Numbered from the stretch's first letter, positions 32,045 to 40,572 are shown. The stretch: 49,005 nt of DNA from Rhabdochlamydiaceae bacterium (GCA_019752555.1 JAIELY010000023.1:1-49005); one strand, 5' to 3'. The notes: generated by a model from the sequence alone, not told the origin. A program made the numbers and translations.

Positions 32045-32788
32045 CTATTTTTTCGAAAAGATGATCCCGGAGACCTTTTCAACCTTTTCGATTGTCGTTA
32101 AGAACTCCTTCAGAGGCGTAGTTCCTGGAATAGCCTCATTTGGCAAAATGAAAGACTCCAAAGAAGCCCCATTATTACCCAAAATAACCTTGAAGAAGTG
32201 TGTTGGTACAGCGACATCATTTTGACCAATGACTTGATACTTTACGTATCTTTTACCGTCACTGTCTTGGAAGGGGAGGTAAAGCCCCCCAGTAAACACA
32301 TGAATAACGCCGTAGCGCTTAGCTAAATCCCGCACATGCCGTTCGAGTTTTAACCAATAGCCTCGGTTAAACTGTGGACATTGAGGGGAAACATTGGAGA
32401 AGTAGAAGGTTTCCTTCATCTGCGCATCGTTAAGTCTTGCATCAGCTGCCGGACAAAGATGTCCTCGATCGAACCCTGAGCCAGAATAATCCTCCCTAGT
32501 AGAACGAATCAAGGAGTGGATTAACGGGTCTTCCTCAAAGGTAAATTTGTGCCGATCCGCATTTCCCTGAATACTCTCAGTGGTTAGAACCTCATAAACC
32601 CAACGAGCTTGCTTATTTCGGCCATCATAAGCCAGAACATAGGGAATCCTTTCAATAATGACTTCTGAGGAGGGGAGTCGTAAGGGATATTGAGGCTTAG
32701 GAGACGCACTATGACCTGGCAGGAATCCTATTAGCAGGATGCCCGTAGCAATAGAAATGACTTTAAAATTTGAAAAAATGTTCAGCAT
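32045..32788 (-). CDS. Secreted DNA/RNA non-specific endonuclease (NUC family)
   Basis: The protein has 247 residues. A signal peptide (about 1-28) precedes the betabetaalpha-Me nuclease core with the catalytic DRGH motif (SGFDRGHLCPAADAR), the downstream metal-ligand Asn in FYFSNVSPQCPQFNRGYW, and LERHVRDLAKRYG. This matches the Serratia nuclease/EndoG family. It would act in the periplasm or outside, for nutrient scavenging, competing DNA removal or host DNA. No immunity gene is evident, as expected for a Sec-exported enzyme. Confidence 0.92.
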   Translation of the reverse strand: MLNIFSNFKVISIATGILLIGFLPGHSASPKPQYPLRLPSSEVIIERIPYVLAYDGRNKQARWVYEVLTTESIQGNADRHKFTFEEDPLIHSLIRSTREDYSGSGFDRGHLCPAADARLNDAQMKETFYFSNVSPQCPQFNRGYWLKLERHVRDLAKRYGVIHVFTGGLYLPFQDSDGKRYVKYQVIGQNDVAVPTHFFKVILGNNGASLESFILPNEAIPGTTPLKEFLTTIEKVEKVSGIIFSKK

Positions 32789-32899
32789 TTGCCTCTATTT
32801 AATCCTTTTTTTACAAGCAAAACATACCAGATAAAAAAATAAAACAAATCAATAAGTAAATCAGCACAAACGCATCAAATCTCTATTCATCATCCAATC

Positions 32900-34144
32900 T
32901 TAAATTAGGCATGACTTCCTTGTCACATTGTCAGCAAGATCACTCTTGTCATACTTGTGGACCATTTCACTACTAGAATGCCCAGTTGCCTTCATAATCA
33001 AAGAGTCTGAAAACCCATCCTCTTTCCATAGAGTAACTGCTGTGGCTCTTAGGTTATGGGGACTAACCCGAAAGGGGAGTCCAGCACGTTGTCCAGCTTT
33101 ATAAAAGTTCCGGTCTATCTGATTTTGTTTAAGCCCCTTGCCATAGGCAGTAATAAATACGAGCCCTTTTCTCTCACCAATATACTTCTTAAGATCCAAA
33201 AGCAGCAACGCAGCAGCAGGTTTTTCAAAACTGATCAAGGTAAAATCATCAGAAAACTTGCTTTTGGACTGATGAAACAAAATCTGTTTTTTTTCAAAGT
33301 CAATTTGCTCCACCTTAAGGGCTAGAACTTCATTGATCCTTTTCGCGCCATGAAGACATAGGCGAGCAATCATTGCATCTCTAGGGTTAAGCTCATCAAG
33401 CTCTTCAAAGAACTTCCCAACCTGACTCCGCGTCAAAGCTTCCGACTTAACTTTTCGAGGCTTTTCGCTAAACGTCTTTTCGATTCCATCTTTACTAGGA
33501 ACCCCACGACGAATCATACCTTCAGACTTTCGGCTTAAATAGCGAGTAAACGAAAGGAAACACGCGATCCTAACTTCTCGTGTTCTCATAGACCACTGCC
33601 TAGACAGGGGTTTTCCATCTCTCTCCTTAATATAAAGAGAGCTTGTCTTAATGGTATCAATGATCTGATCCGGGGAGAGCAAACTAAACTGCTGAAGAGT
33701 CCAATTCGCATCCAAAAACTCTCTAGAAATCAACTCTTGCACGGAAACACTATAACACTTTTTTGTCCGAGGATTTTGAATCGACTCAAGCCATTGATCC
33801 AAGGCATCCCGTATTTTAACTTGAGAAAGCTGCTGCCAAATAGCTTCTTGTTTCAGCTCAAGAGTCTTGGCATAACTTGGCAAAGAGGAAAATAGCGTGG
33901 AGCACAACTTCCGAGAAGCTTTAAGATCATCCGCAGATTGAACCTCAAGAATTTGACCACCATCTTCAATCTGAAACTCAGAATCAGACCTTACGAAAAG
34001 CCCACGTTCCTCCGGAGGGTGAACCGTCTGCTTTAAGATCATTTCAGCTTTTTTCCAATTCCGCCGTTTTAAGATTTTCCAAGACCCATCTTTGGCTTGG
34101 ACCATCCGAACGGTAACCGAAGGCTTCGACTTCTTTTTTTTCAT
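32900..34144 (-). CDS. Tyrosine recombinase/integrase
   Basis: ATG 34142-34144 (MKKKKSKPSVTVRM) follows a GGGGGG run and gives 414 residues; a GTG at 34156 adds four. The catalytic domain shows Arg in GAKRINEVLAL, His-x-x-Arg in PHNLRATAVTLW, TGHSS, and the nucleophile Tyr in MVHKYDKS. The N-terminal half contains a SAM-like core-binding domain (about 115-215). Chlamydial plasmids carry two such proteins (pGP7-D and pGP8-D). Probable jobs are multimer resolution, or integration and excision. A 34-bp inverted repeat lies 20 bp upstream of its start. Confidence 0.92.
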   Translation of the reverse strand: MKKKKSKPSVTVRMVQAKDGSWKILKRRNWKKAEMILKQTVHPPEERGLFVRSDSEFQIEDGGQILEVQSADDLKASRKLCSTLFSSLPSYAKTLELKQEAIWQQLSQVKIRDALDQWLESIQNPRTKKCYSVSVQELISREFLDANWTLQQFSLLSPDQIIDTIKTSSLYIKERDGKPLSRQWSMRTREVRIACFLSFTRYLSRKSEGMIRRGVPSKDGIEKTFSEKPRKVKSEALTRSQVGKFFEELDELNPRDAMIARLCLHGAKRINEVLALKVEQIDFEKKQILFHQSKSKFSDDFTLISFEKPAAALLLLDLKKYIGERKGLVFITAYGKGLKQNQIDRNFYKAGQRAGLPFRVSPHNLRATAVTLWKEDGFSDSLIMKATGHSSSEMVHKYDKSDLADNVTRKSCLI

Positions 34145-34164
34145 GACACCCCCCACCTTTGCTT

Positions 34165-34198
34165 AAGTGTGTGTATAATTAGCATTATACACACACTT
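34165..34198. promoter_or_regulatory. 34-bp inverted repeat with loxP-like 13-8-13 geometry
   Basis: Arms AAGTGTGTGTATA (34165-34177) and TATACACACACTT (34186-34198) flank the asymmetric core ATTAGCAT (34178-34185). Pairing actually extends to 15 bp per arm with a TAGC centre. It is either a recombination site for the adjacent tyrosine recombinase or its autoregulatory operator; TATAAT occurs on both strands. Confidence 0.75.
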
Positions 34199-34890
34199 CT
34201 ATTTTCGGTAAGAAATTTCGAGAAATTGAAAATTTGACTAAAAATCAACCCTAAGTCAATTTCGAAAATCTCCAAAAGAGGATTACCCACTTAAAATAGA
34301 TCCAATCTGGGCTCGAAAAAATACAAATCGATGATTTGGCTGTTTAAATGAGTTCTGACGCGTTTTCCGCCTTGAGATCAGTAAGAAGTCGACCGAACAC
34401 GAATTAACAGAAACTTGAGGCGCTTCCGAAAGAGTGTTTTTCTAAAAAAGAAAAAAATACCCCTTGTAGATTATAAGCCTGTATTCACTAAGCCAGCGGC
34501 TTCAAATGCAACCGTTGCATTTTCAATTGGTCACTAATGCGTTTCACCCCCTTCCCGTCTCGAATACACGTTTTATTAAACATTAGAACAAAGAAAATTT
34601 AGATTGTAGAGCACCCATTACTTTATCGCTGTTCATCAATAGATTCCAAAACAACCTTAAACCTCAACTTAAAACATTAATATTACTTTATATAGATTTT
34701 TAATGTAATAGATTTATTATCGCATGATATCAGAGAACGTTTTAAAGAATTAAGATTTATCTTTAAGTTGGTTAGTCTCTTTTCAGCATATTAATTTTAA
34801 ATAAATGTTGACAATTTCCTTTGATATATAGTATATTTAATAAAGAAGAGCGTAATAGTTATAAGAAATTTTTTAACAAAAGGCGGATCA
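34199..34890. other. Gene-free spacer with one TGCAAC/GTTGCA site
   Basis: About 690 bp, strongly AT-rich, with no credible gene. It contains a single 13-bp site TGCAACCGTTGCA at 34507-34519, flanked by AAA and TTTT, the same site found in triplicate before parA. The sequence becomes more AT-rich from about 34650, marking the edge of the cargo block. Confidence 0.6.
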
Positions 34891-35067
34891 ATGAATCAGA
34901 AGTACGTTTTGGTATTTTATAAGGTTTTAAGTTGGACATGTTGTATTATCGGTGCTGGTTTAACAGGTTATTTATTAGCCGGAACTATAGGCGCAGTCAT
35001 AGGCTCGACCTTAGGAGTTGGAATCGGTCAATTATTGAGAAAGAAAATTGTTAATGATCTAGCTTAA
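34891..35067 (+). CDS. Tiny glycine-zipper membrane protein
   Basis: This 58-residue frame starts ATG 34891 with AAGGCGG upstream. It is one or two membrane helices rich in GxxxG steps (IIGAGLTGYLLAGTIGAVIG, STLGVGIGQLL), ending in a basic tail. It resembles the small protein at 38876-39061 in size and glycine pattern. Not recognised as a known family; a holin-like, toxin-like or regulatory role is possible but unsupported. Confidence 0.6.
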   Translation: MNQKYVLVFYKVLSWTCCIIGAGLTGYLLAGTIGAVIGSTLGVGIGQLLRKKIVNDLA

Positions 35068-35108
35068 CGGGATATAGCTTTAATTAGTTATGCACTTGGA
35101 GGTATTAA

Positions 35109-35630
35109 ATGGCAAGCAATGTTTTAAATTCATATCGATACTTATCAACTTGGAATCCAAATGAGAAAGTCAACGTATTACCAAAAATTCAGGTAACAAC
35201 CGCTTTTCTACAGCAAGGAGATCGAATATTAGTCCTACAACGAGCAAAAAAAGACAGCCAACATAAACTTTGGGGTATTCCTGGAGGAAAAATTGAGAAA
35301 CATGAAACGCCATTGGAAGGGTTGGTTAGAGAAGTTAATGAAGAAACTGGTCTAAAAATAGCAACTGAAGCTTTTCATTTGCTTGGATCAGCTCTCTGTC
35401 ATACACCCTGTGATGGCACATACGGACTATATATCTTCCACGCAATCATTCCAGATAACTGCCATATTCAGATCAATCCCGAAGAACATTATGCTTATCA
35501 ATGGGTCTCTATTGAAGAATTTGAATCACTAAACTTACTTACTGCGCAAAGAGAGGCCTACTTATTTGTGAAAGAAAAGCTGATCTTTTTAATTAACTTT
35601 AACTCAATAAAAATGGTTAATTTATGTTAA
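35109..35630 (+). CDS. Nudix hydrolase
   Basis: The protein has 173 residues and GGAGGT before its ATG. The complete Nudix box is GGKIEKHETPLEGLVREVNE followed by ETGL (GX5EX7REUXEEXGU). The core strand VTTAFLQQGDRILVLQRAKK and LWGIPGG are typical of the MutT/NTP pyrophosphatase subgroup; substrate unknown. It overlaps the next gene by 7 bp, so it belongs to a nucleotide/nucleoside operon with 35624-36112 and 36157-37302. Confidence 0.92.
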   Translation: MASNVLNSYRYLSTWNPNEKVNVLPKIQVTTAFLQQGDRILVLQRAKKDSQHKLWGIPGGKIEKHETPLEGLVREVNEETGLKIATEAFHLLGSALCHTPCDGTYGLYIFHAIIPDNCHIQINPEEHYAYQWVSIEEFESLNLLTAQREAYLFVKEKLIFLINFNSIKMVNLC

Positions 35631-36112
35631 GTAACACAATTTGCGATGAATCAAATCCTACGTTAAGTACAGTTATAAGTGGTTCATATCGAAAGCATTT
35701 AAGACAAATAATTATGCTTAAAGAAGAGCTGCAAAATTGTCAAGTAAAAGTATTATCTCCAGTTGGCAACGCGGCAATCAATCCAGGAGAAGAATTTATT
35801 GTATTAGATTCTGATCCGATCTCACATCCAAAATTGCTTCAAGATTCAGTATTTGCAAAGATCCGTCGTTCTACATTTTTAGTCGTCGCTAATTTTGATG
35901 GATATTTGGGAAGAGCAGCTGTTTTGGAAATTGGATATGCAATAGCTAATGGTCTAACGGTTTATTCTCTTGAACCTATTGATGATCCAAATCTAAGCCC
36001 ATATTGCAGACCATTAGATGAAGTTTTTCCAAGTACAAAACAATTAATTTCCAAGAAATTTGAAGATTTAAAATGTAAATTGCAATCTGATCTGGCAACA
36101 GTTAAACATTAA
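35624..36112 (+). CDS. Nucleoside 2-deoxyribosyltransferase-like protein
   Basis: The protein has 162 residues. The fold signature is visible: a first strand with SGSYRKHL, SKIRRST-like FAKIRRSTFLVVANFDGYLG, then RAAVLEIGYAIANGLTVYSL, matching the family pattern D-G-x-x-G-x-A-x-x-E-x-G-x-A with the Glu as candidate nucleophile. Family members swap or hydrolyse bases on deoxynucleosides or nucleotides. ATG 35624 lies inside the Nudix gene end, indicating translational coupling. A related non-enzymatic Rossmann fold is possible. Confidence 0.7.
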   Translation: MLSNTICDESNPTLSTVISGSYRKHLRQIIMLKEELQNCQVKVLSPVGNAAINPGEEFIVLDSDPISHPKLLQDSVFAKIRRSTFLVVANFDGYLGRAAVLEIGYAIANGLTVYSLEPIDDPNLSPYCRPLDEVFPSTKQLISKKFEDLKCKLQSDLATVKH

Positions 36113-36156
36113 TCAGCCTGCGAAACCAATATAAATCAACAATACATACAACTTCT

Positions 36157-37302
36157 ATGGGGTATCGATTGACTAACAAACTAATGCTTCCTCTTGTAGA
36201 ATCTTTGATTTCAAGCAATAATGAAATTTCATTTTCCAAAGTAAGAATCATAGGAGTTCAGCATATCCTAGAAACAACGCATTCTATGTTTCAATCTCTC
36301 TATAAACTTGGACTTAAGCCGGAAAATATTTCGATTTTAGGAAAGTGTTATTCAACGTGTAAGGAAGTGTATGAAGAAATGGTTGCTGAAGGAATTGACG
36401 TTAGCCCAGGCAGTTTTTCTTACTCATCTCATCGAGCCTATGACGAATTATTTGCAAATGAAGTAGAAAATTTTATTTCTTCAAGAATTGAAACTATAAT
36501 TGAAGGCGAATTCGAATGTCTTATTGTTCTTGATGATGGCGGAAAATGTATAAATTATCTAAACAAAGCTAACACCATTTCGGTTCCAGTCATTGCCATA
36601 GAGCAAACTTCAGCAGGTTATGAAGCAATCAAATCACAAATTCTACAGTTTCCTGTGATTAATGTTGCTCGATCTCCAGTAAAATTAATCCTCGAGTCAC
36701 CAATGATTGCGCAAGCGGCAGCAGAGCGATTATATACGAGTTTGTCTCAAAAGGGCCTATGTTTTAACGAAGCTTTAATCATAGGAGGAGGAGCTATAGG
36801 ACAAGCTTTGAAAAACAGACTTTCAGCTGATATAAAGATTGTAATTTACGATCAAAACATATCTCTCAACGAGAGTGGCGAACCTGATTTAAGCAAACTA
36901 TTAAAGAAGTTTCATTTAATTATAGGATGTACAGGAAAAACCAGCATTCCTCATGAAATGCATTGCAATTTTTTACCCGGTTCGGTTCTTGTTAGCGTCT
37001 CTTCTTCCGATCGAGAGTTTGATGCTCATTATTTAAGAAAAAAATTGCCGGAGTCTGATTTTTGGCACCAAGATTTAACTGTTAATGAAATCTTGCTAGT
37101 TAATAGCGGATTTCCTGTAAATTTTGATGGCGAACGAGAAAATATTGAACCTGAGTTAATTCAGTTAACAATAGCCTTAATTGCTGGCGCCATTATTCAA
37201 GCCCGTAAATTTTCTGAACAGCTTTCTTCTGGAATTATTAATTTGGATGCCTCAATCGAGAAACAGATTCACGATGAATTTACGCTTCCGCTTATTTGCT
37301 AA
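36157..37302 (+). CDS. S-adenosylhomocysteine-hydrolase-like NAD-binding protein
   Basis: The protein has 381 residues. SAHH-like features in order: CLIVLDDGGKCINYLNKA (compare the ILDDGGD motif), IAIEQTSAGYEAIK (compare EETTTG), PVINVARSPVK retaining the Lys, and a Rossmann NAD site ALIIGGGAIGQALKNRL. Canonical SAHH is 430-470 residues; several active-site positions, including the Cys region after NVxxSxxK, differ. So it is a divergent paralogue probably acting on another nucleoside. Start ambiguous (ATG 36157 or 36184, no strong ribosome site). It follows the deoxyribosyltransferase-like gene by 44 bp. Confidence 0.7.
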   Translation: MGYRLTNKLMLPLVESLISSNNEISFSKVRIIGVQHILETTHSMFQSLYKLGLKPENISILGKCYSTCKEVYEEMVAEGIDVSPGSFSYSSHRAYDELFANEVENFISSRIETIIEGEFECLIVLDDGGKCINYLNKANTISVPVIAIEQTSAGYEAIKSQILQFPVINVARSPVKLILESPMIAQAAAERLYTSLSQKGLCFNEALIIGGGAIGQALKNRLSADIKIVIYDQNISLNESGEPDLSKLLKKFHLIIGCTGKTSIPHEMHCNFLPGSVLVSVSSSDREFDAHYLRKKLPESDFWHQDLTVNEILLVNSGFPVNFDGERENIEPELIQLTIALIAGAIIQARKFSEQLSSGIINLDASIEKQIHDEFTLPLIC

Positions 37303-37338
37303 TCACTTTTTATTAGGTTCAGTTTTTTTATTTCTGTT

Positions 37339-38451
37339 TTAACTGCTTGTTGCTATTGAATTTTCAGCTTTTCTTTGAAGCAGTGCAGCAAAAATATAAA
37401 GTATAACAGTAGTTATTAAGATTATATGAGAACTGCCGATGAAAAATATATTCAGCAATGGAGCGACAAAAGATGCGATCGTATCTCCAAATTCGATTGT
37501 AGCTGACCCGAAAGCTCTGTGTCGTGTGCCAACCATTCTTATTACACCATCTGTTACAAATGGCAAATATAATCCTCCTATAATTGCATAGGTACTCATA
37601 GCATTGATTAATCCTGTACCACAGAAAGATGGAACAAAGGAGCAGTGTGCTAATGCAATAATTGCAATACCCGCACCAATGCTATATAAAAGAGTGATAA
37701 TTGATATATGGGGTAAGCGAGTATAAAGCATTGCAATTCCTATTCCTAAAACAGTGGAATAGTTAGTTATTGTAATCCATGCATGACCATCTGGATTATA
37801 TTCCAGAAAAGCCCAGAACAAATAAAAGGTTGCTTCAGCAAATACAAATGCTGTTAAGCTATAAATAAAAGTTTTATTTTTAAAAACTACTTTTATTTTG
37901 TTGGCTTCAGGTTTCTTTTTTAACTTTTCTGTGTCTCCTTTAAATAAAAATGCAGTTAAAAGCGTATTTAACCCAAGCAATCCAAGGATAATGAAAATCA
38001 TGAGTCTATGTGGATAATTAGCAATGGGACCAAAGAAAGTCCAAGGAAGATACTGTGCTAAAAAAGTAATAGCGACAAGTTTGACAGTTGAATGTTGTGG
38101 AAAATGATCTAAAAGTGCTGCTCGAGCTACAGGAAGAGGGTTAAATGTTAATGCTATTAATATAAGAACCCAAGTCTCAAATCCGAAAACTAATAATGTC
38201 AGCCCTCCGATGAGACCAAGTAATTGACATACAATTAGGGTCGCTTTTCTAAAGTTACAGTCAGAAATATATCCAAAGACAAAACCGGGAATAAGTTGTA
38301 GCGCTATCCATATAAAGAGCATGGTGGCATTTTGCGAGACAGGACCAAATAAATAGACTTCAACATTAACAAGTTCAACTATGCAGATTGCAAGCAGTGA
38401 TGGAATAGCCTGACATATAACGTTTTTATATTTACTTATGTATCTTGGCAT
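37339..38451 (-). CDS. Major facilitator superfamily transporter
   Basis: The protein has 370 residues and about 11-12 membrane helices in two halves joined by a basic cytosolic loop (FKGDTEKLKKKPEANKIK). The sequence GYISDCNFRKATLIVC matches the MFS loop 2-3 motif (G-x3-D-x2-x-R-K). It is convergent with the SAHH-like gene and 36 bp away. Substrate not readable from sequence; context suggests a nucleoside-derived compound. It is slightly short for an MFS protein but has no obvious gap. Confidence 0.85.
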   Translation of the reverse strand: MPRYISKYKNVICQAIPSLLAICIVELVNVEVYLFGPVSQNATMLFIWIALQLIPGFVFGYISDCNFRKATLIVCQLLGLIGGLTLLVFGFETWVLILIALTFNPLPVARAALLDHFPQHSTVKLVAITFLAQYLPWTFFGPIANYPHRLMIFIILGLLGLNTLLTAFLFKGDTEKLKKKPEANKIKVVFKNKTFIYSLTAFVFAEATFYLFWAFLEYNPDGHAWITITNYSTVLGIGIAMLYTRLPHISIITLLYSIGAGIAIIALAHCSFVPSFCGTGLINAMSTYAIIGGLYLPFVTDGVIRMVGTRHRAFGSATIEFGDTIASFVAPLLNIFFIGSSHIILITTVILYIFAALLQRKAENSIATSS

Positions 38452-38875
38452 TATTTTATAATGTTAAATTCGCTTCTTAAGTATCTGTCGTTGTAATTAA
38501 ATTCTCAAATTTGAGTCATCAATTCCTACTACTTCTCATATGAAAACCCCTGAAAAGTTTAGAAAAAATCAGTATTTCTCCATAGTGTCGTGGGAATCGC
38601 TGTATTGGGTGCAGTTTAATCATGGTTATTTATTTGTATATTGCAAATATTTTACATGACTAGTCAAGTAAATTAATGCACAAAAGCAGATGTTCTTGAT
38701 TTTAAATTAAAACTTGAGCCATCGGAATGAAGGTGAGGCTCAGGCTGTGGAGGAACATGCTCACCATCCCTTTTTCACAATAAATAATTGCTAGATTAGG
38801 AATTTCGTTTGGCAAAAAAATTAAATTAGGAGTTGAATGAAGCTAAACACTAAAAATGTCAATTCAGGATAATCC
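38452..38875. other. AT-rich spacer
   Basis: No gene is supported. A loose stem (GGTGAG near 38732 with CTCACC near 38759, then CCCTTTTTC) could be a weak terminator. The MFS promoter must lie in the left part. Confidence 0.4.
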
Positions 38876-39061
38876 ATGAAAAAAGGTAAAAACACAAATA
38901 AAGCTCTTTTTATTTTTTTGTCCGTTGCAACCTTTTTGAGTGCAATTGCTGGAGCCATACTATTATTTGTCGAAGGCAAAGTCGTTGCTACAATTTCAGG
39001 ATTTATTTTAGGCGGTCTTATTGGGTACTTCCTCAGCAAAACTGTCACTAAAAATGTTTAA
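38876..39061 (+). CDS. Small two-helix membrane protein
   Basis: The protein has 61 residues and AGGA seven bases before ATG 38876. A basic N-terminus (MKKGKNTNK) precedes two hydrophobic helices (ALFIFLSVATFLSAIAGAIL, then ATISGFILGGLIGYFLS), with a basic end. Glycine spacing resembles 34891-35067, and both sit at the edges of the nucleoside cargo block. Function unknown. Confidence 0.6.
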   Translation: MKKGKNTNKALFIFLSVATFLSAIAGAILLFVEGKVVATISGFILGGLIGYFLSKTVTKNV

Positions 39062-39223
39062 ACCATACATTACGACATTTTGTCCCTTTAGATCATAATA
39101 ATGATATGATTAAAGTTGTAAAAATTAGACTTTTAGTTCAATCAGTCAAATAATAAGAACAAATCCCATCTTTAAGTTTCCCAGATGAGATGACCATCGG
39201 AATCGACACTTCAAGACAAGAGC

Positions 39224-40300
39224 TTAAAATAGTTCGCGAACCTGAGCCGCCTCTAACGCCTCCTTCCATTGCAAAATCTCTTCCTTATTTAGATCCTTTT
39301 TAAGACCACTTTTATAATACAGAGAGTAAAAACCAAGGTCCGTTATAATCGCTCTCGAGACAATAGTGAACCGAAGGCCTGCATCTGAATAAGAATAGCT
39401 ATAGATCAGCTCATTTGCTGTTTTTTTGAGGACATCAAATTTAATCTTTTTAGATAAAGACTTCCGCAGAGTCTCTTGTTCTGATTCAAAATATTCACCA
39501 ACCGTAAGTCCAACTACACCAGGCATAGTTAAAACATCAAAAGATTCAGTGATCAATGGTTTTTTCTGAGATGATGGAATAAAAGTTTCCATTGTCATTC
39601 CATTGTCAAGCATGACATAATCGACTGACTTCCAACCATTGAACGTCTCACCTAAATCTAAAGATTCCCGAAATCTATTTACAATAGACAGCCCATTTTT
39701 CATGTGTTTTACTTCATCCACCGACATGATAGAATAAGAATCCTTCAAGCGGTTAATCCATTTCAGTCTTTCTTCAGGTGTCAACTCTGCATTTTTTTGA
39801 GTATATCCAATACGATGAAATCCAGTTTTTGTTAGTATTGCAAGTGTAACTTCATGCTGAGGTGAAACATGTTCATAAGCTTCATGTAAAATCCATTCGT
39901 AGATCAAAGCGTCTTTGTTCTTCTCTAGAACTTTCCACGTGACCTTATTTCCTGGATAAGAAGATATGGTCGACGCACGAATACTTTCAATGACATCCTC
40001 AATCGATTTCTTACCCTTTTTATCGAAAACTGATCGATCATAAAACTGGACGCAAATAAGATTTTTCCAATTTTTAACAGATTGATCAACAGGAATTCGC
40101 TCAACAAGCCCCTTCTTTTTTGTTACATACCGAGAGATTTCTTTCCATTGACCATTTTCCTGCTCAGGAAGTGTAAGAACAGCAATTTCAGATGGATACA
40201 TTACCGATTTTGACGCTTGAACGGGTGGATGAACGAACAATATGAACATAGCCGCGACTAGCATTGACAGTGTTTTACTCACAGGATCCTCAAATTTCAT
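39224..40300 (-). CDS. Secreted protein with two related domains
   Basis: The protein has 358 residues. A signal-like N-terminus (TLSMLVAAMFILFVHPPVQA, about 10-29) is followed by two halves that align with each other. The first has VLEKNKDALIYEWILHEA, then TKTGFHRIGYTQKNAELTPE and ERLKWINRLKDS. The second has VLKKTANELIYSYSYSDA, then TDLGFYSLYYKSGLKKDLNK and EEILQWKEALEA. No Cys pairs or catalytic motif stand out. It points away from the par locus. I do not recognise the family; it resembles small stand-alone periplasmic domains that occur singly in other bacteria. Confidence 0.75.
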   Translation of the reverse strand: MKFEDPVSKTLSMLVAAMFILFVHPPVQASKSVMYPSEIAVLTLPEQENGQWKEISRYVTKKKGLVERIPVDQSVKNWKNLICVQFYDRSVFDKKGKKSIEDVIESIRASTISSYPGNKVTWKVLEKNKDALIYEWILHEAYEHVSPQHEVTLAILTKTGFHRIGYTQKNAELTPEERLKWINRLKDSYSIMSVDEVKHMKNGLSIVNRFRESLDLGETFNGWKSVDYVMLDNGMTMETFIPSSQKKPLITESFDVLTMPGVVGLTVGEYFESEQETLRKSLSKKIKFDVLKKTANELIYSYSYSDAGLRFTIVSRAIITDLGFYSLYYKSGLKKDLNKEEILQWKEALEAAQVRELF

Positions 40301-40440
40301 CGGTTAGAAAATATAATCAAACAAGCTTTGCCTTTGTAACGAACCTCGACAATTTTGTAAACGAATCAATCCAAACGTCGGAACAGTGTACTGTATTTCA
40401 GCCTCTTTCATTTCTTTTCGACCAAACATTCTCTTTTTTT

Positions 40441-40503
40441 AAACTGCAACGGTTGCACAGAAAACTGCAACGGTTGCAGTTTTCTGTGCAACCGTTGCAG
40501 TTT
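40441..40503. promoter_or_regulatory. Perfect 63-bp palindrome with three TGCAAC(S)GTTGCA sites: putative parS/operator
   Basis: The arms 40441-40471 and 40473-40503 are exact reverse complements around one central base. Within it the 13-bp site TGCAACGGTTGCA occurs at 40445-40457 and 40466-40478, and TGCAACCGTTGCA at 40487-40499. Starts are exactly 21 bp apart, two helical turns. It lies 69 bp before parA, the usual place for a plasmid centromere and autoregulatory operator. Confidence 0.85.
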
Positions 40504-40572
40504 TAACGTCAATCATTGACTAGCAACCATAAAACAGATATAAGGAAGTTTCATTAAAAATTGAGAGGTCAG

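Noticed and set aside
40264-40506. Rightward open frame of 80 codons before parA
   Set aside because: It begins inside the oppositely oriented secreted-protein gene and its end is the perfect palindrome; no ribosome site.
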